Assembly (NCBI GenBank): GCA_913052445.1
Contig: CAJXDP010000001.1
Location: 1 to 64,000, forward strand
Direction of reading: 5' to 3'
Length of the DNA: 64,000 bases
Source of the DNA: an uncultured Formosa sp.
GTDB taxonomy: Bacteria; Bacteroidota; Bacteroidia; Flavobacteriales; Flavobacteriaceae
The position numbers were made by a program, and so were the translations under genes. Positions 7,946 to 17,072 of this stretch are shown one piece after another (position 1 is the first letter of the stretch; each line of letters starts with the position of its first letter). A model generated the notes under the pieces. It saw nothing but the letters and a program-made list of their open reading frames with translations, ran no database searches and was not told the origin of the DNA.

Positions 7946-8968
7946 TTATATTTTTAGGCGAGCAGAGGCCATGATTGATTGGTCTGCATAATTTTTATTT
8001 TGAAATTTTAAATATCCAACAATAGCAATCATTGCAGCATTATCGGTTGTAAATTCAAAAGCCGGTAAATAAGTAGTCCATCCATATTGACTTTCAGCTA
8101 GTTTTAACGCTTTTCTGATTCCTGAGTTTGCAGAAACCCCTCCTCCAATCGCAATCTGATTGATTCCTGTTTCTGAAACTGCTAATTTTAATTTATCCAT
8201 TAAAATTTCAACAATGGTATACTGAATAGATGCGCAAATGTCATTGAGATTTTCTTTAATAAATTGAGGGTTTTCTTTGATTTGTTTCTTTATGAAGTAT
8301 AAAATAGCTGTTTTTAAACCTGAAAAACTAAAATTAAGCCCATCTACTTTAGGTTTTGTAAATTTAAATGCTTTAGAGTTTCCAAGCTTTGCAAGTTTAT
8401 CAATCTCAGGGCCTGCTGGATATCCTAGACCTAATATTTTACCGCTTTTGTCAAAAGCTTCACCAACTGCGTCATCAATGGTTTCTCCAATCACAGTCAT
8501 TTTAAAATAGTCATTAACACGTACTATTTGAGTATGCCCCCCAGAAATAGTCATCGCAATAAATGGAAACCTAGGTTTAATATAACCTTCTTCTTCAATA
8601 AAGTGAGTTAATATATGGGCTTGCATGTGGTTCACATCAATTAACGGAATGTCTAGTCCATAAGCTAGTGATTTTGCGAATGAAGTTCCCACCAATAAAG
8701 AGCCCATAAGACCAGGGCCTTGTGTAAATGCAACTGCATCTAAATCAGTTTGGGAAATACCGGCCTTTTGCAGGGCTTGATCTACTACTGGAACAATATT
8801 TTGTTGATGTGCTCTTGAAGCTAGTTCAGGAACTACTCCTCCGTAGGATTGATGAATTTCTTGCGTCGCAATGACATTGCTTAATATTTTTCCATTGTAT
8901 AAAACTGCCGCAGCCGTATCGTCACAAGAAGATTCAATTCCTAAAATGTACGTGTTTTTTAAGCTCAT
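7946..8968 (-). CDS. tsaD: tRNA N6-threonylcarbamoyladenosine synthase subunit TsaD
   Basis: 340 residues. ASKHA ATPase fold with the N-terminal ILGIESSCDDTAAAV motif and the metal-binding His pair in NHMQAHILTHF (about residue 110). SGGHTQIV and IAIGGGVSANSGIR also match. It transfers the threonylcarbamoyl group to A37 of ANN-decoding tRNAs, together with TsaB, TsaC and TsaE (not in this window). It is the first gene of the - strand operon and is divergent from tamB across about 200 bp. Confidence 0.97.
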   Translation of the reverse strand: MSLKNTYILGIESSCDDTAAAVLYNGKILSNVIATQEIHQSYGGVVPELASRAHQQNIVPVVDQALQKAGISQTDLDAVAFTQGPGLMGSLLVGTSFAKSLAYGLDIPLIDVNHMQAHILTHFIEEEGYIKPRFPFIAMTISGGHTQIVRVNDYFKMTVIGETIDDAVGEAFDKSGKILGLGYPAGPEIDKLAKLGNSKAFKFTKPKVDGLNFSFSGLKTAILYFIKKQIKENPQFIKENLNDICASIQYTIVEILMDKLKLAVSETGINQIAIGGGVSANSGIRKALKLAESQYGWTTYLPAFEFTTDNAAMIAIVGYLKFQNKNYADQSIMASARLKI

Positions 8969-9191
8969 TAAGACGATTTTATCAGAATATTCGTTTAATT
9001 TGTAAATAAAAATTAGCTTTAATTTAACCCATTAATTAGAATACTGCAAAGAAATAAAAAAAATAGCAGTTAAATAAATGCTTTACAGAGTTTAAATTTT
9101 AGTTTAAATAGTTAAATTGTCAATAAAATAACCTCTAAAGCATATCAATAAACATCTCAAAATAGTATTAAAATTTGTCTTAACCTTTGCG

Positions 9192-12100
9192 TTGTTCTTC
9201 ATTGTTTTGGTTGGTTTCTTGTCTGTTCCAGCTATCCAAACTAGCTTAGGAAGCTATGCTACTGGTAAAATTAACAAGGTATATGGCACCGATATAAAAA
9301 TTGAAAAAGTAGGTCTTCAATTTAATGGGGACGTAGAATTTAAAAATATATTGATAAGTGATCATTTTGAGGCTACTATGATTTCAGTCTCAAAACTCAA
9401 CACATCTGTTTTAAGTTTTGCTAAAATTGCTAACAATGAGCTTCAATTTGGAGACATAGACTTGTACGATTTGTTTTTTCATATAAAAACCTACAAAGGA
9501 GAAGGCGATAATAACTTGGATGTTTTCGTTGATAAGTTCGATGAGCAAAACTCAATTGAAAAAGCAAGTAAATTTTTCTTGTCATCTAGTAGTTTAAATA
9601 TTTATAACAGTAGTTTTCGTCTTACAGACCAAAATAAAGAATCTCCTGAAGTTTTGGATTTTAAAGATCTCAATATTTTAGCTTCAGATTTTTTGATTTA
9701 TGGATCTGATATAAATACAAAAATAAAGCGACTTTCTTTTAAAGACTCTAGAGGAGTTGTATTAAAAAATCTTCAAACAGACTTCTCTTATACACCTATT
9801 AAGATGGTGTTTTCTGACTTGCAAATACAGACATTGTCCTCGTTGGTCAAAGGTCAAATTCAGTTTGACTACCAACGGGAAGATCTTAAATCCTTTTCAG
9901 AAAAGGTTCAAGTTTCAGGTTCTTTAAAAAATAGCATCTTAGACTTGGAAGAATTTAACGTGTTATATGATGAGTTTGGAGCAAACCAAAGGGTTGAATT
10001 TAGTACTTTGTTTTCGGGAACATTAGAAAATCTACTATTTGACGAGTTTAATTTAAATTCCAGCCGCAATACATCAATTATAGGAAAGCTTCATTTTAGT
10101 AACTTATTTGCGTCAAAATCAAAAGATTTTAGTCTTGATGTTGATTTTAAAAAAATATCTTCAAACTATGAAGAACTTGTCACTTTATTACCTAGAGTTT
10201 TAGGTAACACAATTCCGTCTGCTTTTAGATCACTAGGGCGATTTAACATGAGTGGTCATTCAAATATTACTAGTGAATCTGCTAAGGTAGTAATGGATGT
10301 TTCTACAGAAATAGGTGACCTATTTCTTGATTTAAACTTAGATGGAATAGAGTATATTGATAATGCTTCTTATAGGGGACAAATTCGCCTCATGAATTTT
10401 AACTTAGGAGAGGTTATAGGAGAACCTACGATTGGCTTAGTTACATCTATTCTTAGTGTTTCTGGGAGTGGTTTTAACAAGGAGAATATTAGCTCTGATA
10501 TTAAAGGGGTTATTAGTTCTTTTGGATTTCAGGACTATGAATACTCCGATTTACAAATCTCTGGGGTTGTTATGAATAAAATATTTAATGGACAGTTAGA
10601 TTCTGGAGATGAGAATTTAAAATTAAACTTTTTGGGGCTTGTAGATTTTTCAGGCATTGAGAGTATTTATGATTTTTCAGCTATTATCGATTATGCTGAT
10701 CTAAATGCTTTACAATTAGTTAACCGGGATCAAACTTCAATACTAACAGGAGAAATGTTTGTAGATATGAAAGGCTCTAACATAGACGATATTCATGGTG
10801 TGATTAGTTTCAAGGATGCTTTGTATGAGAATCAAAATGACCGTTATGAGTTCAAAGATTTTGAAATTACCTCTACTTTCGATAATAACAGAATAAGAAC
10901 GATTAAGTTAAATTCACCAGAAATTGTCAATGGAAGTTTAAAAGGTAAATTTCTTATCAATGATTTACCAAATTTAATGACAAATTCACTAGAATATATT
11001 TACACTAAGCTTAGCCCTTTCGAGGGTTTAGATGGACAATATATAAATTTTAATTTTAAAATTTATAGTAAAATATTAGAACTACTTTACCCGGGTATTA
11101 AACTAGGAACAAATACTTCGGTTAAGGGAAGGCTTGAAAGTGAGCCAAAAAACTTTAAGCTTACTTTCAAATCGCCTGAAATTGAAACTGATGACTTTTT
11201 TGCAAATGAAATTAAGGTTGAACTAATAAATGATAACCCGTTATTTAATTCATATATTGAAGTAGATAGTATTTCAACTAAGTACTACAATGTCTCTGAA
11301 TTTAGTTTAATAAATATCTCTATCAACGATACATTATATTTAAAATCTAAATTTAAAGGTGGGGAGGAATTGAAAGATGAATTTGATTTAAATTTTAATT
11401 ACACTATAAATGAAGCTAATATGTCTGTGCTTGGAGTAAAGAAGTCAACAGCTATTTTTAATAAAACTCCGTGGCTCATCAACAGTTCTCAAGACACACT
11501 AAATACAATTACTTTTGACAGATCTTTTAAGCAGGTATTAGTCAGTAATATAAATATGTCCTATGCTAATGAAGAGATTCGTTTAAAAGCGCTTTTAGAA
11601 GAATCTGGTAACAGTAGTTTAGATTTAGATTTTATAAATGTAGACTTAGCAAAAGTTACCCCCTCAATTAAAAATTTAAAGCTTGCCGGAAATTTAAATG
11701 GAAGCCTAAATATTATTGAATTACAAAACGGATATCTTCCTAAATCCAGCCTAACCATTGATAATTTAGAATTAAATGATTTTAATTTAGGGTCTTTTAA
11801 AGCTGATATTGAAGGAAATCAATCACTCACTAACTATGATGTGAATATATCGTTGAAAGAAGATGCGAATGAAACATTATCGGTATTTGGAACCTTTGAT
11901 GTATCTGGTACTAATTCAAACCTTGATCTAGATATTTCATTTAGTGATTTTATCTTAAATCCCTTAAACCCATTTGGTGGCAATGTGATTACTAATATTC
12001 GCGGGGGTATTTCTGGTTTTGCTTCTGTTAGCGGTCGACTTGAAAAACCTCAAATAGAAGGAAGTTTGATTTTAGATAAAGGAGGCTTGGCTATTCCTTA

Positions 12101-13598
12101 CCTTAATGTAGGTTATGATTTTGCAGATAATACTGTTATCAACATGGAAAAGCAAAGTTTTATTTTTGATAAAGCGTTAATGAATGATGTTGACTACCAA
12201 TCAAAAGCTTATTTAAATGGAAAAATTAATCACAATAATTTCTCAAACTGGTCTTTAGATTTTAATATTGATTCAGATCGTTTGTTGGTACTTAATACTA
12301 TTGAGCAAGATGAATCTCTATACTACGGAACTGCTTTTTTTAATGGAGACATTGACATTTCCGGACCTACAGATCAATTATTTATTGAGGCTAATGTGGG
12401 GACCTCAAAGGGAACCATTTTTAAGATTCCTCTAAACGATAGTGAAATATTATCTGAAAGTTCCTATATAAATTTTATAAGTCCGTATCAAAAGTTAACT
12501 AAAACCATAAATCAGACTTTTGAGATTGACGATGTTAAAGGGCTTGAAATGGAATTTAATATGGATATTAATGACAATGCTGAAATTGAAATTGTCATTG
12601 ATAAGGAAACAGGAAGTTCAATAATTGGGCGTGGAAATGGAAGTATGTTGGCACAAATTAATACAAAAGGAAAATTTCAAATGTTTGGAGATTTTATAGT
12701 CCTTTCAGGGATTTACAACTTTTCTTTTGGTCGAATTATTCAAAAAAAATTTAAAGTAGTTAGGGATGGTACGATTGCTTGGGATGGAAGTCCATTAAGT
12801 GCGGATATAAATATTAAAGCACTTTACGAAGATATCAGTGTAAATCCTTCAACATTACTTGACAATCCAATTAATCAAAGTATTCCAACTGAAGTAGAGG
12901 TTCATTTGACAGGACAATTAGAAAAGCCAGATTTAAATTTTGATATACGTTTTCCAGGAATTAATTCGACTCTTAATAGTGAGTTAGCGGACAGATTAAG
13001 AGATAAGGATAGGAAAGAATTTCAAGCTCTTTCATTATTAGCTACTGGTGCATTTAGAAATGAACTAACACTTGACTCCCAAGACGCCTTTGGGTTAGTT
13101 TCAGATGGAGTTACAAGTATGCTGAATGAGCTTTTTGCGGATGATGATAATAAAGTCCAGTTAGGAATTGATTTAGACTTAGGAAAAACAACTCCTGAAT
13201 ATGAAACAAATAGCAGAGTTGGGGTGACCGTTTCTACCAAAATAAGTGATAATGTTCTGATTAATGGTAAAGTAGGGGTTCCGGTTGGCGGAGTTAGTGA
13301 GACAACAGTAGCTGGAGATTTCGAAGTTGAAATTTTATTAAATGAAGACCGGACTCTTTCACTTAAGTTTTTTAACAAAGAAAATAGTATCCAAAATTTC
13401 GGAGAACAAATTGGATATACTCAAGGGTTAGGACTCTTTTATAATATTGAATTTGATAATTTAAAAGAATTTTTAGATGCACTCTTTAAAAAACAAAATA
13501 AACAGATAAAAGATTCAGCTCAATCAGAAAATAAATCTAAAATGCCGGAGTTTATAAATTTTAAGACAAGCAACTCTAAAATTCCTAATAATAATTAA
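9192..13598 (+). CDS. tamB: Translocation/assembly module TamB-like protein (AsmA/DUF490 family)
   Basis: Very long (1468 residues from the TTG at 9192) with an N-terminal membrane anchor followed by repetitive beta-rich sequence. The C-terminal DUF490/TamB domain is recognisable from about residue 1180 (SGIYNFSFGRIIQKKFKV and ADINIKALYE). Proteins of this type span the periplasm and carry phospholipid or help outer-membrane protein assembly. The frame has no ATG or GTG at its start. Codons before 9192 back to a stop at 9129 still encode a homolog-like anchor (KHLKIVLKFVLTFALFF), so translation probably begins upstream, perhaps at ATC 9144. It is divergent from tsaD. Confidence 0.88.
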   Translation: MFFIVLVGFLSVPAIQTSLGSYATGKINKVYGTDIKIEKVGLQFNGDVEFKNILISDHFEATMISVSKLNTSVLSFAKIANNELQFGDIDLYDLFFHIKTYKGEGDNNLDVFVDKFDEQNSIEKASKFFLSSSSLNIYNSSFRLTDQNKESPEVLDFKDLNILASDFLIYGSDINTKIKRLSFKDSRGVVLKNLQTDFSYTPIKMVFSDLQIQTLSSLVKGQIQFDYQREDLKSFSEKVQVSGSLKNSILDLEEFNVLYDEFGANQRVEFSTLFSGTLENLLFDEFNLNSSRNTSIIGKLHFSNLFASKSKDFSLDVDFKKISSNYEELVTLLPRVLGNTIPSAFRSLGRFNMSGHSNITSESAKVVMDVSTEIGDLFLDLNLDGIEYIDNASYRGQIRLMNFNLGEVIGEPTIGLVTSILSVSGSGFNKENISSDIKGVISSFGFQDYEYSDLQISGVVMNKIFNGQLDSGDENLKLNFLGLVDFSGIESIYDFSAIIDYADLNALQLVNRDQTSILTGEMFVDMKGSNIDDIHGVISFKDALYENQNDRYEFKDFEITSTFDNNRIRTIKLNSPEIVNGSLKGKFLINDLPNLMTNSLEYIYTKLSPFEGLDGQYINFNFKIYSKILELLYPGIKLGTNTSVKGRLESEPKNFKLTFKSPEIETDDFFANEIKVELINDNPLFNSYIEVDSISTKYYNVSEFSLINISINDTLYLKSKFKGGEELKDEFDLNFNYTINEANMSVLGVKKSTAIFNKTPWLINSSQDTLNTITFDRSFKQVLVSNINMSYANEEIRLKALLEESGNSSLDLDFINVDLAKVTPSIKNLKLAGNLNGSLNIIELQNGYLPKSSLTIDNLELNDFNLGSFKADIEGNQSLTNYDVNISLKEDANETLSVFGTFDVSGTNSNLDLDISFSDFILNPLNPFGGNVITNIRGGISGFASVSGRLEKPQIEGSLILDKGGLAIPYLNVGYDFADNTVINMEKQSFIFDKALMNDVDYQSKAYLNGKINHNNFSNWSLDFNIDSDRLLVLNTIEQDESLYYGTAFFNGDIDISGPTDQLFIEANVGTSKGTIFKIPLNDSEILSESSYINFISPYQKLTKTINQTFEIDDVKGLEMEFNMDINDNAEIEIVIDKETGSSIIGRGNGSMLAQINTKGKFQMFGDFIVLSGIYNFSFGRIIQKKFKVVRDGTIAWDGSPLSADINIKALYEDISVNPSTLLDNPINQSIPTEVEVHLTGQLEKPDLNFDIRFPGINSTLNSELADRLRDKDRKEFQALSLLATGAFRNELTLDSQDAFGLVSDGVTSMLNELFADDDNKVQLGIDLDLGKTTPEYETNSRVGVTVSTKISDNVLINGKVGVPVGGVSETTVAGDFEVEILLNEDRTLSLKFFNKENSIQNFGEQIGYTQGLGLFYNIEFDNLKEFLDALFKKQNKQIKDSAQSENKSKMPEFINFKTSNSKIPNNN

Positions 13599-13728
13599 TT
13601 TTATAACTTTAAATTAAATACTTATCAACGAAAACGTTTGAATTTAAAGAACTTGATAAATTTGATGCCGTTTGAATATTTTTAAGTAGATAAGTTTTAT
13701 TAATTTTACGGGGTAAACAATTACAACT

Positions 13729-14715
13729 ATGGAAAACAAGATAAATAAAATTGCTGTATTGACATCTGGTGGCGATGCGCCTGGGATGAATGCAGCTATA
13801 CGTTCTGTCGTCCGTACATGTGCATATCACTTGATTGAATGTGTAGGGATCTACAGAGGATATGAAGGAATGATTGCAGGAGATTTTAAATTATTAGATG
13901 CAAGAAGTGTAAATAACATTATTAACAAAGGAGGCACTTTCTTAAAGTCTGCTCGATCCGAAGAATTTAGAACAAAAGAAGGGCGTAAGCAAGCTTACGA
14001 ACAATTAAAAAAAGAAAATATCGATGCTTTAATCTTAATTGGTGGGGATGGTACTTTCACTGGAGGTATGATATTTAATAAAGAACATAATTTCCCTATT
14101 ATAGGTATCCCTGGAACTATTGATAATGATATTGTTGGTACTAACTTCACCCTTGGTTATGATACTGCGTTAAACACAGCTGTTGAAGCAATAGATAAGA
14201 TCAGAGATACAGCCAGTTCACATAAGCGCTTATTTTTTGTTGAGGTAATGGGTCGTGATGTTGGACATATTGCTCTTAATGCTGGGGTTGGTTCTGGAGC
14301 AGAAGAAATATTAGTTCCAGAAGAAGATTTAGGATTAGATAGACTATTAGAGTCTTTAGAAAAGAGTAAGCTTACTGGTAAGTCGTCAAGTATTGTTGTA
14401 GTAGCCGAAGGCGATAAGACTGGTAAAAATGTATTTGAGTTAAGAGATTATGTAGAGGAAAACCTAGAAGGTTATGATGTTCGTGTTTCTGTTTTAGGAC
14501 ATATGCAACGCGGTGGAGCACCTTCTTGTTTTGACAGAGTTTTAGCGTCGAGAATGGGCGTGAAGGCTGTGGAGTCTCTATTGGAAGGAAAGAAGAATTT
14601 TATGGTTGGAACTATCAACAATAAAGTTGAGTTATATCCAATTGACAAGGCTGTTAAGGGACACTCAAAAATAGACGAAGAGTTATTAAGAGTTTCAGAT
14701 ATAATGAGTATTTAA
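13729..14715 (+). CDS. pfkA: ATP-dependent 6-phosphofructokinase
   Basis: 328 residues, the length of bacterial PfkA. It has the ATP-binding start IAVLTSGGDAPGMNAAIR, the IGGDGTFTGG motif (about residue 103), and the catalytic PGTIDNDIVGTNFTLGYDTA segment with the proton-abstracting Asp. Later come EVMGRDVGHIAL and HMQRGGAPSCFDR. The Gly-rich GGDGT pattern favours ATP over pyrophosphate as donor. It commits fructose 6-phosphate to glycolysis. gap follows after 34 nt, so the two are probably co-transcribed. The 130-bp gap behind tamB contains only a weak -7-like sequence (TAATTTTA at 13701). Confidence 0.97.
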   Translation: MENKINKIAVLTSGGDAPGMNAAIRSVVRTCAYHLIECVGIYRGYEGMIAGDFKLLDARSVNNIINKGGTFLKSARSEEFRTKEGRKQAYEQLKKENIDALILIGGDGTFTGGMIFNKEHNFPIIGIPGTIDNDIVGTNFTLGYDTALNTAVEAIDKIRDTASSHKRLFFVEVMGRDVGHIALNAGVGSGAEEILVPEEDLGLDRLLESLEKSKLTGKSSSIVVVAEGDKTGKNVFELRDYVEENLEGYDVRVSVLGHMQRGGAPSCFDRVLASRMGVKAVESLLEGKKNFMVGTINNKVELYPIDKAVKGHSKIDEELLRVSDIMSI

Positions 14716-14725
14716 AAAAAAATAG

Positions 14726-15751
<1,026 letters not shown>

Positions 15752-15806
15752 ATAATTTATAAAATACGTTATTTTCTTAGTAATGTGTTTTTTCTAATTT
15801 CTTCAT

Positions 15807-16679
15807 ATGATTTTTGTAATAGATAGCGGTTCAACAAAATGTGATTGGATAGCAATAGACCCTTCAACTGGTGATCAACTTTTTGAAAAGCAACGAACTA
15901 AGGGTTTAAACCCTGCAATCATTTCAGAAACTGATGCATTTGATATTATAAAGGCAAATGATGTTATTTATGAAAATAAGTTATCTATTTCTCATATTTA
16001 TTTTTACGGAGCTGGATGTGGAACTAAAAAACCTGTAAAAATGCTTGAAGGTGTTTTACAATCAATTTTTGTGAATGCTGAAGTTTTAGTAAAAGAAGAT
16101 ACTTATGCAGCAGTCTATGCCACAATTGGGGTTTCTCATCACCCAGCCGTTGTTTGTATTTTAGGAACTGGCTCTAACTGTTCCTACTTTAATGGGCAAT
16201 CAATAGATCAGAAAATAGTTTCTTTAGGGTATTCAATTATGGATGATGCTTCTGGTAATTATTATGGCAGACAATTATTAAGAGATTATTATTTTGACCA
16301 TATGCCTCACGATTTGAAACTAGTTTTCAAAACACGTTACAATGTAAATGACGATGTAGTTAAAAGTAATTTATACAAAAAAGCAAACCCTAATGCTTAC
16401 CTCGCCACTTTTGCAGAGTTTTTAATCCTTAATAAAGAATCAGAGTATACTCAAAAAGTAATTAAAAAAGGCATGCGCATATTTGTGGAAAACATGATTC
16501 TACAATATAAAGAAGAAATTAAAACTGTACCTGTTCACTTTGCAGGTTCTATTGCCTATTTCACCCAAGATGAAATTAAAGCAGTTGCACAAGAATATGG
16601 GTTTACTGTTGGTAATTTTGAGCGTCGCCCTATTGAAGGTCTAGTAAAATACCACTCTGAAATTGCTAAAAGATCCTAA
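15807..16679 (+). CDS. BadF/BadG-type ATPase, probable N-acetylglucosamine kinase
   Basis: 290 residues with the ASKHA sugar-kinase fold. The phosphate-1 motif is VIDSGSTKCDWIAID (residues 4-18). A second phosphate motif is CILGTGSNCSYF (about 115), and an AGSIAYF adenosine motif lies near residue 250. Bacteroidota members of this family are annotated as N-acetylglucosamine kinases, giving GlcNAc-6-phosphate for recycling of cell-wall sugars. Placement behind pfkA and gap supports a sugar-phosphate role. Specificity is by family, not by residues. Confidence 0.75.
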   Translation: MIFVIDSGSTKCDWIAIDPSTGDQLFEKQRTKGLNPAIISETDAFDIIKANDVIYENKLSISHIYFYGAGCGTKKPVKMLEGVLQSIFVNAEVLVKEDTYAAVYATIGVSHHPAVVCILGTGSNCSYFNGQSIDQKIVSLGYSIMDDASGNYYGRQLLRDYYFDHMPHDLKLVFKTRYNVNDDVVKSNLYKKANPNAYLATFAEFLILNKESEYTQKVIKKGMRIFVENMILQYKEEIKTVPVHFAGSIAYFTQDEIKAVAQEYGFTVGNFERRPIEGLVKYHSEIAKRS

Positions 16680-16687
16680 ATAAACTA

Positions 16688-17068
16688 TCATATTACGGCA
16701 ATCATACTAATTTCTATGTTTACAAACTTTGGTAAATTAGCGACCTCAACAGTCTCCCTTGCAGGTGCTGTCGCTTCCTTAAAATAGGTGCCATATACTC
16801 TGTTTATAGCTTCAAAAGAGTTCATGTCTGAAATAAATATTGAAGACTTAATAACGTTTTCAAATGTCATATCTGCAGCCTCAAGAATAGCCTTTAGATT
16901 TTCCATTACTTGAGTGGTCTCCTCATCTATTGAATTAATCACTAATTCACCTGTTTCTGGATGTAAAGCTATTTGTCCAGATGTATATAGTACATTATTC
17001 ACCAACACTGCCTGACTGTAAGGGCCTATTGGTTGTGAAGCTTTTAGAGTTCTGATAATCTTTTTCAT
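16688..17068 (-). CDS. ridA: RidA family deaminase (reactive enamine/imine deaminase)
   Basis: 126 residues from the ATG at 17068; the open frame runs further upstream, into lptD, but the RidA homology begins at MKKIIRTLKASQPIGPYSQA. Key features are GPYSQAV, SGQIALHPETGEL and the arginine-bearing PARETVEVANLPK, which holds the carboxylate-binding Arg, plus a C-terminal IEISMIAV. RidA hydrolyses 2-aminoacrylate-type intermediates made by PLP enzymes. It sits 4 nt beyond the lptD stop codon and is probably translated from the same transcript. Confidence 0.93.
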   Translation of the reverse strand: MKKIIRTLKASQPIGPYSQAVLVNNVLYTSGQIALHPETGELVINSIDEETTQVMENLKAILEAADMTFENVIKSSIFISDMNSFEAINRVYGTYFKEATAPARETVEVANLPKFVNIEISMIAVI

Positions 17069-17072
17069 AATT

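Noticed and set aside
13022-13378. 118-residue frame opposite tamB
   Set aside because: Antisense shadow of a conserved coding region; no recognisable domain. The same applies to the other antisense frames in gap, uvrA, mutS2, the beta-barrel gene and lptD.
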